Shown here: positions 1-7,390 of the stretch, piece after piece | Numbering within the stretch: position 1 is the stretch's first letter | Layout: each line of letters begins with the position of its first letter | Assembly (NCBI GenBank): GCA_033720735.1 | Contig: JAWWBX010000121.1 | Span: forward strand, 1-11,166 | DNA: 11,166 nucleotides | DNA from: B8-G4 sp033720735 | GTDB lineage: Bacteria; Bacteroidota; Bacteroidia; Chitinophagales; Saprospiraceae | Direction of reading: 5' to 3' | Program-made: the position numbers and the translations under genes | The notes under the pieces: model-generated | Databases searched by the model: none | What the model was told of the DNA's origin: nothing | What the model saw: only the letters and a program-made list of their open reading frames with translations

Positions 1-1064
1 ATCAGAAGGTCGATGAGAGGACGCGGATCACGTGCGAGTACGTCGAAACAGGGAAGTCCGGTGGCAGCTGTGATGGCAGCGCATGCACTTTCGATCTCGT
101 CATCAGCCATGCGTTCATGATTGAGGGTGATGGCAAAGATCTCCTTACCCGAAATGGCCTTGATCGCCGCGATTTGCTGGTCAAGGGGATGGAGCGGATA
201 GCCCGGGAAGCCGTCATATTCATTTCGTCGCGGGGCATGCTGCAAGAGGATCAGATCCGGACGGCCGGCTGCAAGGATCTCAAAGCCACCGGGGTAGGCC
301 GGATTCATCAGGCTGCCCTGCCCTTCGATCACCACTACATCGGGGTTGGTCTCACGCCAGGCACTGACCACTGCATGCTCGATCTCACCCGAGACAAAAT
401 CGTTGATGCAGCTGTCCATGATCATCGAATAGCGGGCACCCTGAAGCCATGCTGTCTGCCCTGTTCCGATCAGCTCCGCCCGGTAGCCAGCCCGGCGCAG
501 GCCGTGCACGATGATCCACGCAGTGGTGCGCTTGCCGATGGCTGAGTCTGTCCCCAGTACGGCCACCTTCAGACAGTCGACTTTCTCAATATCCCCGGTA
601 AAGAAGTGCAGTTGATCACGATCGGGCGTTTTGCGCACGTCACGGATCCGCACCCCGTGCTCGGTTGCCAGTGCGGTCAACTGACCATCGTTGGTCAGGA
701 AATCATGGAGGCCCGAATCCACGTTCAAGCCGTGTCGTATCGCCTCTGCTACCACCTCACGCGCCTCTGCCGGCAATCGGCCTCCGTCCGGGGCCAGCCC
801 GATCACAAAATTTCTGACGCCGATCCCGCGCTGCCGGCAACCTTCCATTGCCTCTGACAAGCTGCCATAGATGGGGATTCCGATCGGTTTGCCATCAAGG
901 ACTTCCGCGGCGTCCTGGCCGGCATACCTGCTGTCCAGCACACCGGCGATCTCGTAGCGCTCGGTAAAGCGCACCAGGCCATGGGCGGTCTTGCCTTCCG
1001 GCGTATTGAACGCACCCTGGCAGTACACCAGTGCCGGGCCGTCGAGCGAGTCCGTTTGCTTCAT
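1..1064 (-). CDS. DUF1611 family P-loop protein (DgcN-like), 3' end cut by window
   Basis: The frame is open from an ATG at 1064 to the left edge, giving 354 residues without a stop, close to the usual full family length. The N-terminal part (about 1-150) fits the DUF1611 N-terminal Rossmann-like domain. The C-terminal part holds a P-loop, GTDSAIGKRTT (171-181), and a conserved-looking IEGQGSLMNP segment (246-255), both typical of DUF1611. A characterised member, DgcN, is a D-glutamate N-acetyltransferase that works with the enolase-superfamily racemase DgcA to turn D-glutamate into L-glutamate. Whether this protein uses the same substrate is inference. It is the downstream gene of a probable operon, 59 bp after the PLP enzyme. 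A second in-frame ATG nine bases upstream (1073) is an equally possible start; no clear ribosome binding site decides between them. An epimerase gene may lie just beyond the left edge, but this cannot be seen. Confidence 0.88.
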   Translation of the reverse strand, partial: MKQTDSLDGPALVYCQGAFNTPEGKTAHGLVRFTERYEIAGVLDSRYAGQDAAEVLDGKPIGIPIYGSLSEAMEGCRQRGIGVRNFVIGLAPDGGRLPAEAREVVAEAIRHGLNVDSGLHDFLTNDGQLTALATEHGVRIRDVRKTPDRDQLHFFTGDIEKVDCLKVAVLGTDSAIGKRTTAWIIVHGLRRAGYRAELIGTGQTAWLQGARYSMIMDSCINDFVSGEIEHAVVSAWRETNPDVVVIEGQGSLMNPAYPGGFEILAAGRPDLILLQHAPRRNEYDGFPGYPLHPLDQQIAAIKAISGKEIFAITLNHERMADDEIESACAAITAATGLPCFDVLARDPRPLIDLL

Positions 1065-1123
1065 ACTGCACATTTTCCGGAAAGATACATGACCGCTCTC
1101 ATCTATAGGATGCCTGCATCGTT

Positions 1124-2185
1124 TCACACGCGGGCAGTGAGCACGGCGACGTAGCGATCAGGCTCACAGGGCTCGCGCTCATGGAGCCGCAGCAGGCCGA
1201 TCAGACCGGCTGTGGACGCCGGCAGGACGCCTTTTCCCTCTGTGCGCCTCAGATAGGTACTCATGCGGCGCATCTCCTGATCGTTGACATTGAACGCAGC
1301 CCCGCCGGACTGCCGGATTGCGGTCAGGGCCTCCTGTCCGTCGAAGCTGTGCCAGTTGATGAGAGGTTCGTTGACGTTGGTCTCCCTGATCTGCTCGGGA
1401 CGCAGGTCGACGCACGTATCCAGGCCCTTGTTGAAAGAATGGATGATCGGGTTCTTGAAGGTCGACGATGCCCCGACAATGCGCGGGATGCGTGAGGTCT
1501 TGCCGCGTTTGTACAGTGCCACAAAACCGCGATATACTCCGGCCAGCAAGGTGCCATTGGAAACCGGCAGGGCGCATACCCTGGGAGCATCACGCAGTTG
1601 ATCGTAGAGTTCGTTGGCGATCTCTTCATAGGCCCTGATCTGAAGCGCTGTGTTGTCGCCCCCGGGATTGGCATCGTACCAGCCGTATCGCCGGGCCAGT
1701 GCACTGCTCCGTCGCACAGATTCTTCGTAGCCACCCGGGAGCAGCTTGATCATGGCTCCCAGACGCCGCATTTCGTCCATCCGGCGGGAGTGGTAGCTTT
1801 CCGGAATGTAGATCCTGCACTTGAGGCCGGCAAGATGTGCGGCAAGGGCGATCGAAACACCGTAATTGCCGCAGGTGGCCAGTGAGATGACATCAAATCC
1901 GCGGCGCATTGCATCGTACACCTGGGCGAAACCAATGCGGTCCTTTTGGGTGCCAGTGGGATTGTCACCTTCGATCTTCAAAAAGACCTGCCGTAATCCG
2001 TGATCGCGTTCGATATTGCGTGAACGCACCAGGCTGGTGTCACCGACTTCGAGATTGATGATGTCTCCAAACGCAGCCAATCGCTCGGTCAGGGGTGTCG
2101 CATGATTCTGTACGACGGCTGCCAGCCCCCGCGCTTCGGCAGAGACTTTGCTGTGCAGATCACCGGAAGCATCGCGGAGATTCAT
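1124..2185 (-). CDS. Threonine synthase-like PLP-dependent enzyme (fold type II)
   Basis: This 353-residue protein belongs to the tryptophan-synthase-beta/threonine-synthase fold of PLP enzymes. The Schiff-base lysine is K81 in NPTGTQKDR (75-83), where classical threonine synthases have NPTGSFKDR. A substrate-carboxylate loop of the SGNHG type is seen as ATCGNYG (103-109). The PLP-phosphate loop is SNGTLLAG (209-216), and LPASTAGLIG (321-330) matches the C-terminal cofactor region. It is shorter than most true threonine synthases, and no hom or thrB gene lies nearby, so a dedicated role in threonine synthesis is doubtful. Lyase, beta-replacement or racemase activity on an amino acid is equally compatible. 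It is followed 59 bp later by the DUF1611 gene on the same strand, which suggests joint action on an amino acid or its acyl derivative. No good Shine-Dalgarno sequence precedes the ATG at 2185, which is common in Bacteroidota. Confidence 0.88.
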   Translation of the reverse strand: MNLRDASGDLHSKVSAEARGLAAVVQNHATPLTERLAAFGDIINLEVGDTSLVRSRNIERDHGLRQVFLKIEGDNPTGTQKDRIGFAQVYDAMRRGFDVISLATCGNYGVSIALAAHLAGLKCRIYIPESYHSRRMDEMRRLGAMIKLLPGGYEESVRRSSALARRYGWYDANPGGDNTALQIRAYEEIANELYDQLRDAPRVCALPVSNGTLLAGVYRGFVALYKRGKTSRIPRIVGASSTFKNPIIHSFNKGLDTCVDLRPEQIRETNVNEPLINWHSFDGQEALTAIRQSGGAAFNVNDQEMRRMSTYLRRTEGKGVLPASTAGLIGLLRLHEREPCEPDRYVAVLTARV

Positions 2186-2328
2186 CGGTGAGACATTTGC
2201 CGGGTAAACAAAGCGCTTGGTGGCATCTGGAACGTGGAGTTAGCCGTCGATTCACCTTGGTTTAAAGGTACGTTTTCAGGGAAACTCAGGGATCCCGGTG
2301 TTCACCAGCCGTAGGTCCTGCTTGCCAG

Positions 2329-3033
2329 CTATCCCTCTGGAATACCCTGGGTGTAGATGACAAGGAATCCCAGCGTATCCCATAACCCATGCACAAGAAT
2401 GGCAGGCCACAGGCTTTTCTTGCAAACCAGGACGATCGCACCATAGAAAAGGGCCGACACGAATCCGAAGATGACGCCCCCGAAACCCACGTAGGCATGT
2501 GCCAGCCCGAAGATCACCGCCTGCAGCACCAGAGCGATCATCCAGGCTTTGTGATGCCCGCCCAGCACTCCGGCAATCCGGTGCATGGCATAGCCGCGCA
2601 ACAACATCTCTTCTGCAAACCCGCCGGCAACCCATGCCACCAGCACCCACAGCACGAGCGCCAGGGTGTTGCCCTCAATATGTTGGAAAAACGCGTAGTT
2701 GACCGGAGGCACATCCATGGCATCGCGCAACCACGACACACCATTTTGCAACAGCAATTTGAGAACGAGAAAAAGCAGGGCCAGCAGCACCAGTCTGGTC
2801 AAGCGGCCTTCCCAGCGCAACCCGAAATCCGCCCAGCGCTTGCCGAGCCGTCCTAGAAACAAGGTGGCTACAACAACCAGAATGACCGTGCGCACCGGGG
2901 CAGGTCCGGGCACTGGCAGCCCCCATGCCGGGTAGATCCACAGATTGAATGGAATGGTCAGCGCGATACCCAGACCAATCAGGATCGCAAACTCCAGCAG
3001 CACCCGCCAGGGGTGAATGCCCTTGTTGATCAT
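2329..3033 (-). CDS. CPBP family intramembrane metalloprotease (Abi/CAAX-like)
   Basis: The 234-residue protein is an integral membrane protein with hydrophobic segments near 10-30, 47-62, 78-96, 123-139, 163-180, 183-204 and 210-228. All three signature motifs of the CPBP (Abi, Rce1-type) family are present. These are EExxxR as E141-E142...R146 in AEEMLLRGY, FxxxH as F175...H179 in FGLAHA, and HxxxD as H215...D219 in HGLWDT. The paired glutamates and the two histidines are the expected catalytic and metal-handling residues. Bacterial members have been tied to processing of prenylated or secreted peptides, bacteriocin self-immunity and envelope stress, but the substrate here is unknown. The gene starts 27 bp after the stop of a secreted-protein gene on the same strand, so the two are probably co-transcribed and the secreted protein is a candidate partner. 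Confidence 0.9.
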   Translation of the reverse strand: MINKGIHPWRVLLEFAILIGLGIALTIPFNLWIYPAWGLPVPGPAPVRTVILVVVATLFLGRLGKRWADFGLRWEGRLTRLVLLALLFLVLKLLLQNGVSWLRDAMDVPPVNYAFFQHIEGNTLALVLWVLVAWVAGGFAEEMLLRGYAMHRIAGVLGGHHKAWMIALVLQAVIFGLAHAYVGFGGVIFGFVSALFYGAIVLVCKKSLWPAILVHGLWDTLGFLVIYTQGIPEG

Positions 3034-3060
3034 AGCACTTGCATCTTGAGCGCAGTAAAA

Positions 3061-3576
3061 TTACTCGATCACATGACGCTCGATATTGATCACGCTGGTT
3101 TGATCCAGAATGACTACCGGGATTGCCTGCAGATCGATCGAATAAGAGAGGAGCGGGGGCAGCTGCCGATTTGAGAACTTGCGGACCGCAGCCGTATCCA
3201 TTTCAATCTGAGCAATGATCTCACCCTGGCGATTAAAACACTCGACCAGGTAGTAGGCGCGTTTTTTACCGGGCTCATCAAAATGTTGAACCTGGATCGC
3301 TTCCCGGGAGACGAACTCCAGATGCAGCGACGCATATCCATAACCCCACCCGGCACCGCCGTCGATCATGTTCTTGATATAGGAGTGGCCGATCGCGCGG
3401 CGGATAAGCAGTTGTTTGGTCCGGTTGAGGTCGACATCACCTGAAATGATCGTAAACTCCGTTTCGATGCCGCCCATCTGTTGAGAAATGGGCTGGGCGC
3501 CTGCTGACACGATGAAACACATCCAGATCATCGCCGGCAGCGCACATCTTTTCACAATAACATGTCGCAATATCAT
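3061..3576 (-). CDS. Secreted hypothetical protein
   Basis: I do not recognise a family for this 171-residue product. The frame stays open upstream to an ATG at 3723, but that extension would overlap the start region of the divergent pullulanase gene and has no protein-like character. The ATG at 3576 gives a good signal peptide: a basic start (MILRHVIVKR), a hydrophobic core at about 11-25, and an AGA|QP cleavage site after residue 27. The mature part, about 144 residues, is soluble-looking and mixed alpha/beta. It has a glycine-rich patch GGAGWGYGY (73-81), a Lys/Arg-Tyr-rich stretch near 104-110, and a beta-rich end. No catalytic motif is apparent. It sits just upstream of, and probably in one transcript with, the CPBP protease, and diverges from pulA across 150 bp. 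A periplasmic or extracellular location is inferred from the signal peptide. Confidence 0.7.
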   Translation of the reverse strand: MILRHVIVKRCALPAMIWMCFIVSAGAQPISQQMGGIETEFTIISGDVDLNRTKQLLIRRAIGHSYIKNMIDGGAGWGYGYASLHLEFVSREAIQVQHFDEPGKKRAYYLVECFNRQGEIIAQIEMDTAAVRKFSNRQLPPLLSYSIDLQAIPVVILDQTSVINIERHVIE

Positions 3577-3726
3577 AATGGCTATGCGTTGCTGAGCATG
3601 ACAGGACACTCTGGTCAAGATACTCCGGGTGCCCGACAGATCATGATGAACGGAGGGGATTAAATGTATTTTAACGCAGACGGCAGATCGAAGGATCACT
3701 ACATTCACACAACAAGACTTCATGCC

Positions 3727-5727
3727 ATGCGCTTGCTCGCCTGTCTCTGTTTGTATTTGTTCATCATCTCATGTCAGGAACCGATGAAGTATGACTTGAC
3801 CTCGTTTGAGGATTACCCGGTCTACGATGGAGATGACCTGGGTGTCACCTATGCTCCGGAAAACACCAGATTCCGCCTTTGGTCGCCAGCAGCGGATGCA
3901 GTACAGGTCTTGCTTTATGCTCAAGGCGCTGGAGGTCAACCACTTGCTCGTCACCCGATGCAAAGGAGCGTGGGCGGGACCTGGCTCCTTGAACTGGAAG
4001 GTGACCTGGCAGGGCAATTCTATACCTATCAGGTGCGCGTTGGCGATCGGGTGCTGAATGAGACCCCCGGGCCCTACGCCCGGGCGGTGGGCGTGAATGG
4101 CCATCGGGGATGTATTCTGGATATGCGTACCACTGATCCCCCGGGCTGGGATCGGGACGGGCGACCTGCGCTGCAAGGGTTTCATGACATCGTCGTTTAC
4201 GAACTGCACGTCCGCGATATGTCGATCCATCCCTCTTCCGGCATCACGCATCGGGGCAAGTACCTCGGTCTGGCTGAGACAGGAACGCGTTCACCGGAAG
4301 GGCTCAAGACCGGGTTGGATCATCTTGTCGAGCTGGGCATCACGCACGTGCACATCCTGCCCGTGTTTGACTTTGCCTCAATCGATGAAACACGTCTTGA
4401 AGAGAACAAATACAACTGGGGGTACGAGCCGAAAAACTATAATGTGCCAGAAGGTTCCTTTGCGACGGATCCTTACGACCCGGCTACGCGCATCCGGGAA
4501 CTGAAGACCATGATCCAGGCGCTGCACCAGGCCGGGATCCGGGTGATCATGGATGTTGTATACAACCACACGGAGTTTGGTGAGGCAGGCAATTTCAGTC
4601 TGTCCTTGTCAGCGCCCGGGTACTATTACCGGCAGAACCCCGACGGGTCGCTTTCTAATGCTTCAGCGTGTGGGAATGAAACTGCGTCCGAGCGCCCGAT
4701 GATGCGCAAGTACATCCTGGAGTCCGTGGAGTACTGGGTGCGTGAATATCATTTTGACGGCTTCCGGTTTGACCTGATGGGCATTCACGATATCGTTACC
4801 ATGCAGGCGGTTGCAGAGCGCCTGCATCAGATCGATCCCACTCTTTTTATCTACGGAGAGGGATGGAAAGCCGGTGCCAGCCCGTTGCCGGACAGCCTGC
4901 TCGCCCTCAAGGCCAACATGCCAAAACTCCGGGGGATTGCCGCCTTCAGCGATGAATTGCGTGACGGTGTCAAAGGGTCGTGGCACGACTGGGAAGAGGC
5001 CGGCTTTGTCAGCGGGAATGCCGCAAGAAAAGAGGGCGTCAAGTTCGGTATTGTGGGCGGTGTGCACCATCCTGAGATCGATTACCAGGCCGTGCCGGAA
5101 TCCGATGCCCCGTGGGCGGCATCGGCCGATCAATGCATGGTCTATGTCTCCTGCCATGACAATCACACCCTCTACGACAAACTGAAGATTGTCAACCCCG
5201 ATGCCTCGGAAAACGATATCCTCAGCATGCATGTGCTGGCACAGACCATCGTCCTGACCTCGCAAGGCATTCCATTCCTCCATGCCGGCGTCGACTTCCT
5301 CCGCACGAAACAGGGTGTGGAAAACTCATTCGATGCGCCGGACTCGATCAACCAGATCGACTGGTCACGCAAGCACACGTATCAACATGTCAACCAATTC
5401 TATCGCGACATGATCCGGCTCCGCCGGTCGCACCCGATCTTCAAGCTCAACAGCCAGTCGGAGATTGCACGCCGGCTTCAATTTCTCGAGGGACCGCAGG
5501 CCCACATCCTGGCCTATACGGTCGACGGGACCGGGACTGGCGATGACTGGCAACGTATGCTCTGCATCTTCAATGGCGGCGACCGTGTTACTTCCGTGGA
5601 GTTACCCGCCGGCGACTGGAGGCTGGCCGTGTCCGGCACCCGGGTCATTGCATCAAATGGCGCTGTATATCGGGGGAAGGTCGATCTTCCGGCACATGGC
5701 GCGATGGTCCTTTATCAGAAGGGCTGA
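3727..5727 (+). CDS. pulA: Type I pullulanase, lipoprotein (CBM48 + GH13_14)
   Basis: This enzyme hydrolyses alpha-1,6 branch linkages in pullulan, starch or glycogen fragments. The frame opens at 3664, but the ATG at 3727 is preferred because it gives a lipoprotein signal, MRLLACLCLYLFIISC, with the lipid-modified Cys at residue 16. The product is then 666 residues, about the size of Bacteroides pullulanases. Residues about 39-129 form a CBM48-type beta domain (FRLWSPAADAVQVLLY). The GH13 barrel follows with the type I signature YNWGYEP (229-235; canonical YNWGYDP), region I DVVYNHT (276-282), region II GFRFD with nucleophile D349, region III YGEGW with acid/base E378, and region IV CHDNHT with stabilising D478. 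The catalytic set is complete. Residues after the Cys (QEP) are only weakly acidic, so surface export is uncertain. No susCD or other starch genes are in view. It converges on the aldo/keto reductase gene, 48 bp away. Confidence 0.95.
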   Translation: MRLLACLCLYLFIISCQEPMKYDLTSFEDYPVYDGDDLGVTYAPENTRFRLWSPAADAVQVLLYAQGAGGQPLARHPMQRSVGGTWLLELEGDLAGQFYTYQVRVGDRVLNETPGPYARAVGVNGHRGCILDMRTTDPPGWDRDGRPALQGFHDIVVYELHVRDMSIHPSSGITHRGKYLGLAETGTRSPEGLKTGLDHLVELGITHVHILPVFDFASIDETRLEENKYNWGYEPKNYNVPEGSFATDPYDPATRIRELKTMIQALHQAGIRVIMDVVYNHTEFGEAGNFSLSLSAPGYYYRQNPDGSLSNASACGNETASERPMMRKYILESVEYWVREYHFDGFRFDLMGIHDIVTMQAVAERLHQIDPTLFIYGEGWKAGASPLPDSLLALKANMPKLRGIAAFSDELRDGVKGSWHDWEEAGFVSGNAARKEGVKFGIVGGVHHPEIDYQAVPESDAPWAASADQCMVYVSCHDNHTLYDKLKIVNPDASENDILSMHVLAQTIVLTSQGIPFLHAGVDFLRTKQGVENSFDAPDSINQIDWSRKHTYQHVNQFYRDMIRLRRSHPIFKLNSQSEIARRLQFLEGPQAHILAYTVDGTGTGDDWQRMLCIFNGGDRVTSVELPAGDWRLAVSGTRVIASNGAVYRGKVDLPAHGAMVLYQKG

Positions 5728-5775
5728 TCATGCCGGGACGCAGCACCTTCGTCAGCTGACCGGTAGCTCAGGCTG

Positions 5776-6768
5776 CTATCTTAATCCGTAGTTGTGCCTG
5801 GTGGCTTCTTCGTTGCGATCGGTCGCAGGTGGCGGCGTGTACGACAAGCCGGATATCCGATCCCACAGTTCGGTGGTCATGTCAATCTCTAGCGCATCCA
5901 GCGATGCTTGCAACTGCTGCGGATTGCGGGCGCCAATGATCGGTGCCGTGACGGCCGGATGCCCGCCGACCCAGGCGACGGCAAGGGATGCCGGGTGGTG
6001 TCCGAGCTCACCGGCCAGCGCCGTAAACTGATCGGCCACCTCGTACATCCAGGTGTCGCCGTAGCGGACCTGATACATCTTGTTTTCAGTGAGCCGGCCG
6101 GCCTCTGGACGTTTGTTCACGCCATACTTGCCTGAAAACAGGCCGCCGCCCAGCGGGCTGTACGAGATCACGCCGAGTTGTTCGGATTGTGCCATTGGAA
6201 ACAGTTCGACTTCGGCCTGGCGCTTGACCAGGTTGTACATCGGCTGGATGCATTCAAAGCGGGTCCAACCCATTTGGGCAGAAATGCCGAGTGCCTTGGC
6301 GACCTGCCATGCGGCAAAATTGCTGGCTCCCAGGTAGAGGACCTTGCCTTGCCGCACCAGGTCGTCGAGCGCGCGCAGGGTTTCGTCAAGCGGTGTCTTG
6401 TCGTCGAACCGATGCACAAAATACAGGTCGATGTAGTCCGTTTTAAGTCGACGCAGACTGTCCTCCACCGCCCGCACCATGTGATAGCGGGTGGCACCGC
6501 CGGCATTGGGATTGTCGCTCATCTGGAAGTACACCTTGGAGGTAATGACCACTTCGTCACGGCAGTCCCTGATCAGCTTGCCGAGGACCTCCTCCGATCT
6601 TCCTTTTTCATAGACATTGGCACAGTCGAAGAAGTTGACACCGGCGTCACGGCACATCCTGAACATGGTGCGTGAGGTGGCCTCATCCGCGATCCCGCCA
6701 AAGGACATGGTGCCAAAGCAAAGGGGCGAGACCATCACACCGGTGCGGCCGAGTAGTTGATATTGCAT
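5776..6768 (-). CDS. Aldo/keto reductase
   Basis: This is a 330-residue NAD(P)H-dependent oxidoreductase of the aldo/keto reductase superfamily, a soluble TIM barrel expected in the cytoplasm. The catalytic tetrad is complete: D48, Y53 (in FFDCANVY), K78 (in ITSKVY) and H119 (in YFVHRF). Cofactor and barrel motifs are also present: GASN (147-150), Q175 in IQPMYNL, SPLGGGLFSGKY (204-215) and the nucleotide-binding IIGARNPQQL (277-286). Length and motif spacing fit the group that includes YajO and related bacterial AKRs; the C-terminus NYGLR also fits such members. The physiological substrate cannot be read from sequence. The gene is transcribed divergently from the DUF6265 lipoprotein gene over a 136-bp region containing a 14-bp palindrome, and it converges on pulA. 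Confidence 0.94.
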   Translation of the reverse strand: MQYQLLGRTGVMVSPLCFGTMSFGGIADEATSRTMFRMCRDAGVNFFDCANVYEKGRSEEVLGKLIRDCRDEVVITSKVYFQMSDNPNAGGATRYHMVRAVEDSLRRLKTDYIDLYFVHRFDDKTPLDETLRALDDLVRQGKVLYLGASNFAAWQVAKALGISAQMGWTRFECIQPMYNLVKRQAEVELFPMAQSEQLGVISYSPLGGGLFSGKYGVNKRPEAGRLTENKMYQVRYGDTWMYEVADQFTALAGELGHHPASLAVAWVGGHPAVTAPIIGARNPQQLQASLDALEIDMTTELWDRISGLSYTPPPATDRNEEATRHNYGLR

Positions 6769-6812
6769 GCAGCGTATTCTGTATGATCCAATAATACCAA
6801 ATCATGCCCAAA

Positions 6813-6826
6813 CCCGGATATCCGGG
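6813..6826. promoter_or_regulatory. Perfect 14-bp palindrome in a divergent promoter region
   Basis: CCCGGATATCCGGG is identical to its own reverse complement. It lies between the divergent aldo/keto reductase (start 6768) and DUF6265 lipoprotein (start 6905) genes, 44 and 78 bases from the two start codons. The position suits an operator for a dimeric repressor or activator acting on one or both genes. No regulator gene is adjacent, and the binding protein is unknown. A chance occurrence cannot be excluded. Confidence 0.35.
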
Positions 6827-6904
6827 ATGCGAAGGTCAGATGCAGACACACAAAGTGTATCTTGAAGTTGCACGTGACATGGTATGTGCTAAAATCTGCA
6901 TGGA

Positions 6905-7372
6905 ATGTTTGATTTGAAATGGATGATCGTTCCATTCCTCGCCCTGGTCGCATGTGGTCAACCCGGCGGGCCAACAGACAGGACCGGGCTGCAACCCAGG
7001 CTCGCAGGCACTTGGCAGGCCGAGGCCTTCGACGGCATGCTCCACGAGACCTGGCAGTTGGACGATGACGGGTTTATGCGTCAGCAAAGTGTGTACATCG
7101 AGAATGGGGATACCCTGTATCAGGCCACCTCGAAGATCCAGGAAGTGGCTGGCGAGTTGATCCTCCTGAGCGTGATCAAGGAGAGTGCGCCGAAAGTCTT
7201 TCAGGCGGTGAGCCGTACCAGCGATCAAATTGTCTTCGAGAATGCGGACTACGCTAATCCGAATAAGGTGACCTATGCCTTCATCGATGCGCAGAATTAC
7301 CACCGGACCATCTCCGGCATCCAGCAGGACAGTGCCGTGCAGTATCTGTTCACCTTTCGCAAGGTCGAATAG
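6905..7372 (+). CDS. DUF6265 family lipoprotein
   Basis: The 155-residue product starts with a lipoprotein signal peptide whose lipobox LVAC places the modified Cys at residue 17. The mature protein (about 31-153) matches the DUF6265 pattern as I know it: LAGTWQ (33-38), HETW (47-50), a polar repeat of beta strands, FENADYANPNKVTY (111-124) and ISGIQ (136-140). These small beta-rich, lipocalin-like domains are common in Bacteroidota and Proteobacteria; their function is not established. The residues after the Cys are not acidic, which argues for retention on the periplasmic side. Its stop is 18 bp from the stop of the convergent DUF2306 gene, so no independent terminator fits between them. 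Family assignment is by pattern recall and should be confirmed with a profile search. Confidence 0.8.
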   Translation: MFDLKWMIVPFLALVACGQPGGPTDRTGLQPRLAGTWQAEAFDGMLHETWQLDDDGFMRQQSVYIENGDTLYQATSKIQEVAGELILLSVIKESAPKVFQAVSRTSDQIVFENADYANPNKVTYAFIDAQNYHRTISGIQQDSAVQYLFTFRKVE

Positions 7373-7390
7373 CCCAGTGTCGGCCCCTGA

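Noticed and set aside
2263..2270. TACCTTTA upstream of the PLP enzyme gene as a -7 promoter box
   Set aside because: It misses the final G of the consensus, has no -33 element, and would imply a long leader of about 70 bases. Too weak to call.
4663..5283. A 206-codon minus-strand open frame within pulA
   Set aside because: It lies wholly antisense to the GH13 catalytic core, which contains all active-site motifs. There is no independent evidence for a gene.
5762..5780. A weak stem (GGTAGC/GCTATC) between pulA and the aldo/keto reductase gene as a terminator
   Set aside because: The stem is six pairs with one G-U and has no proper U run, so it is not strong enough to annotate.
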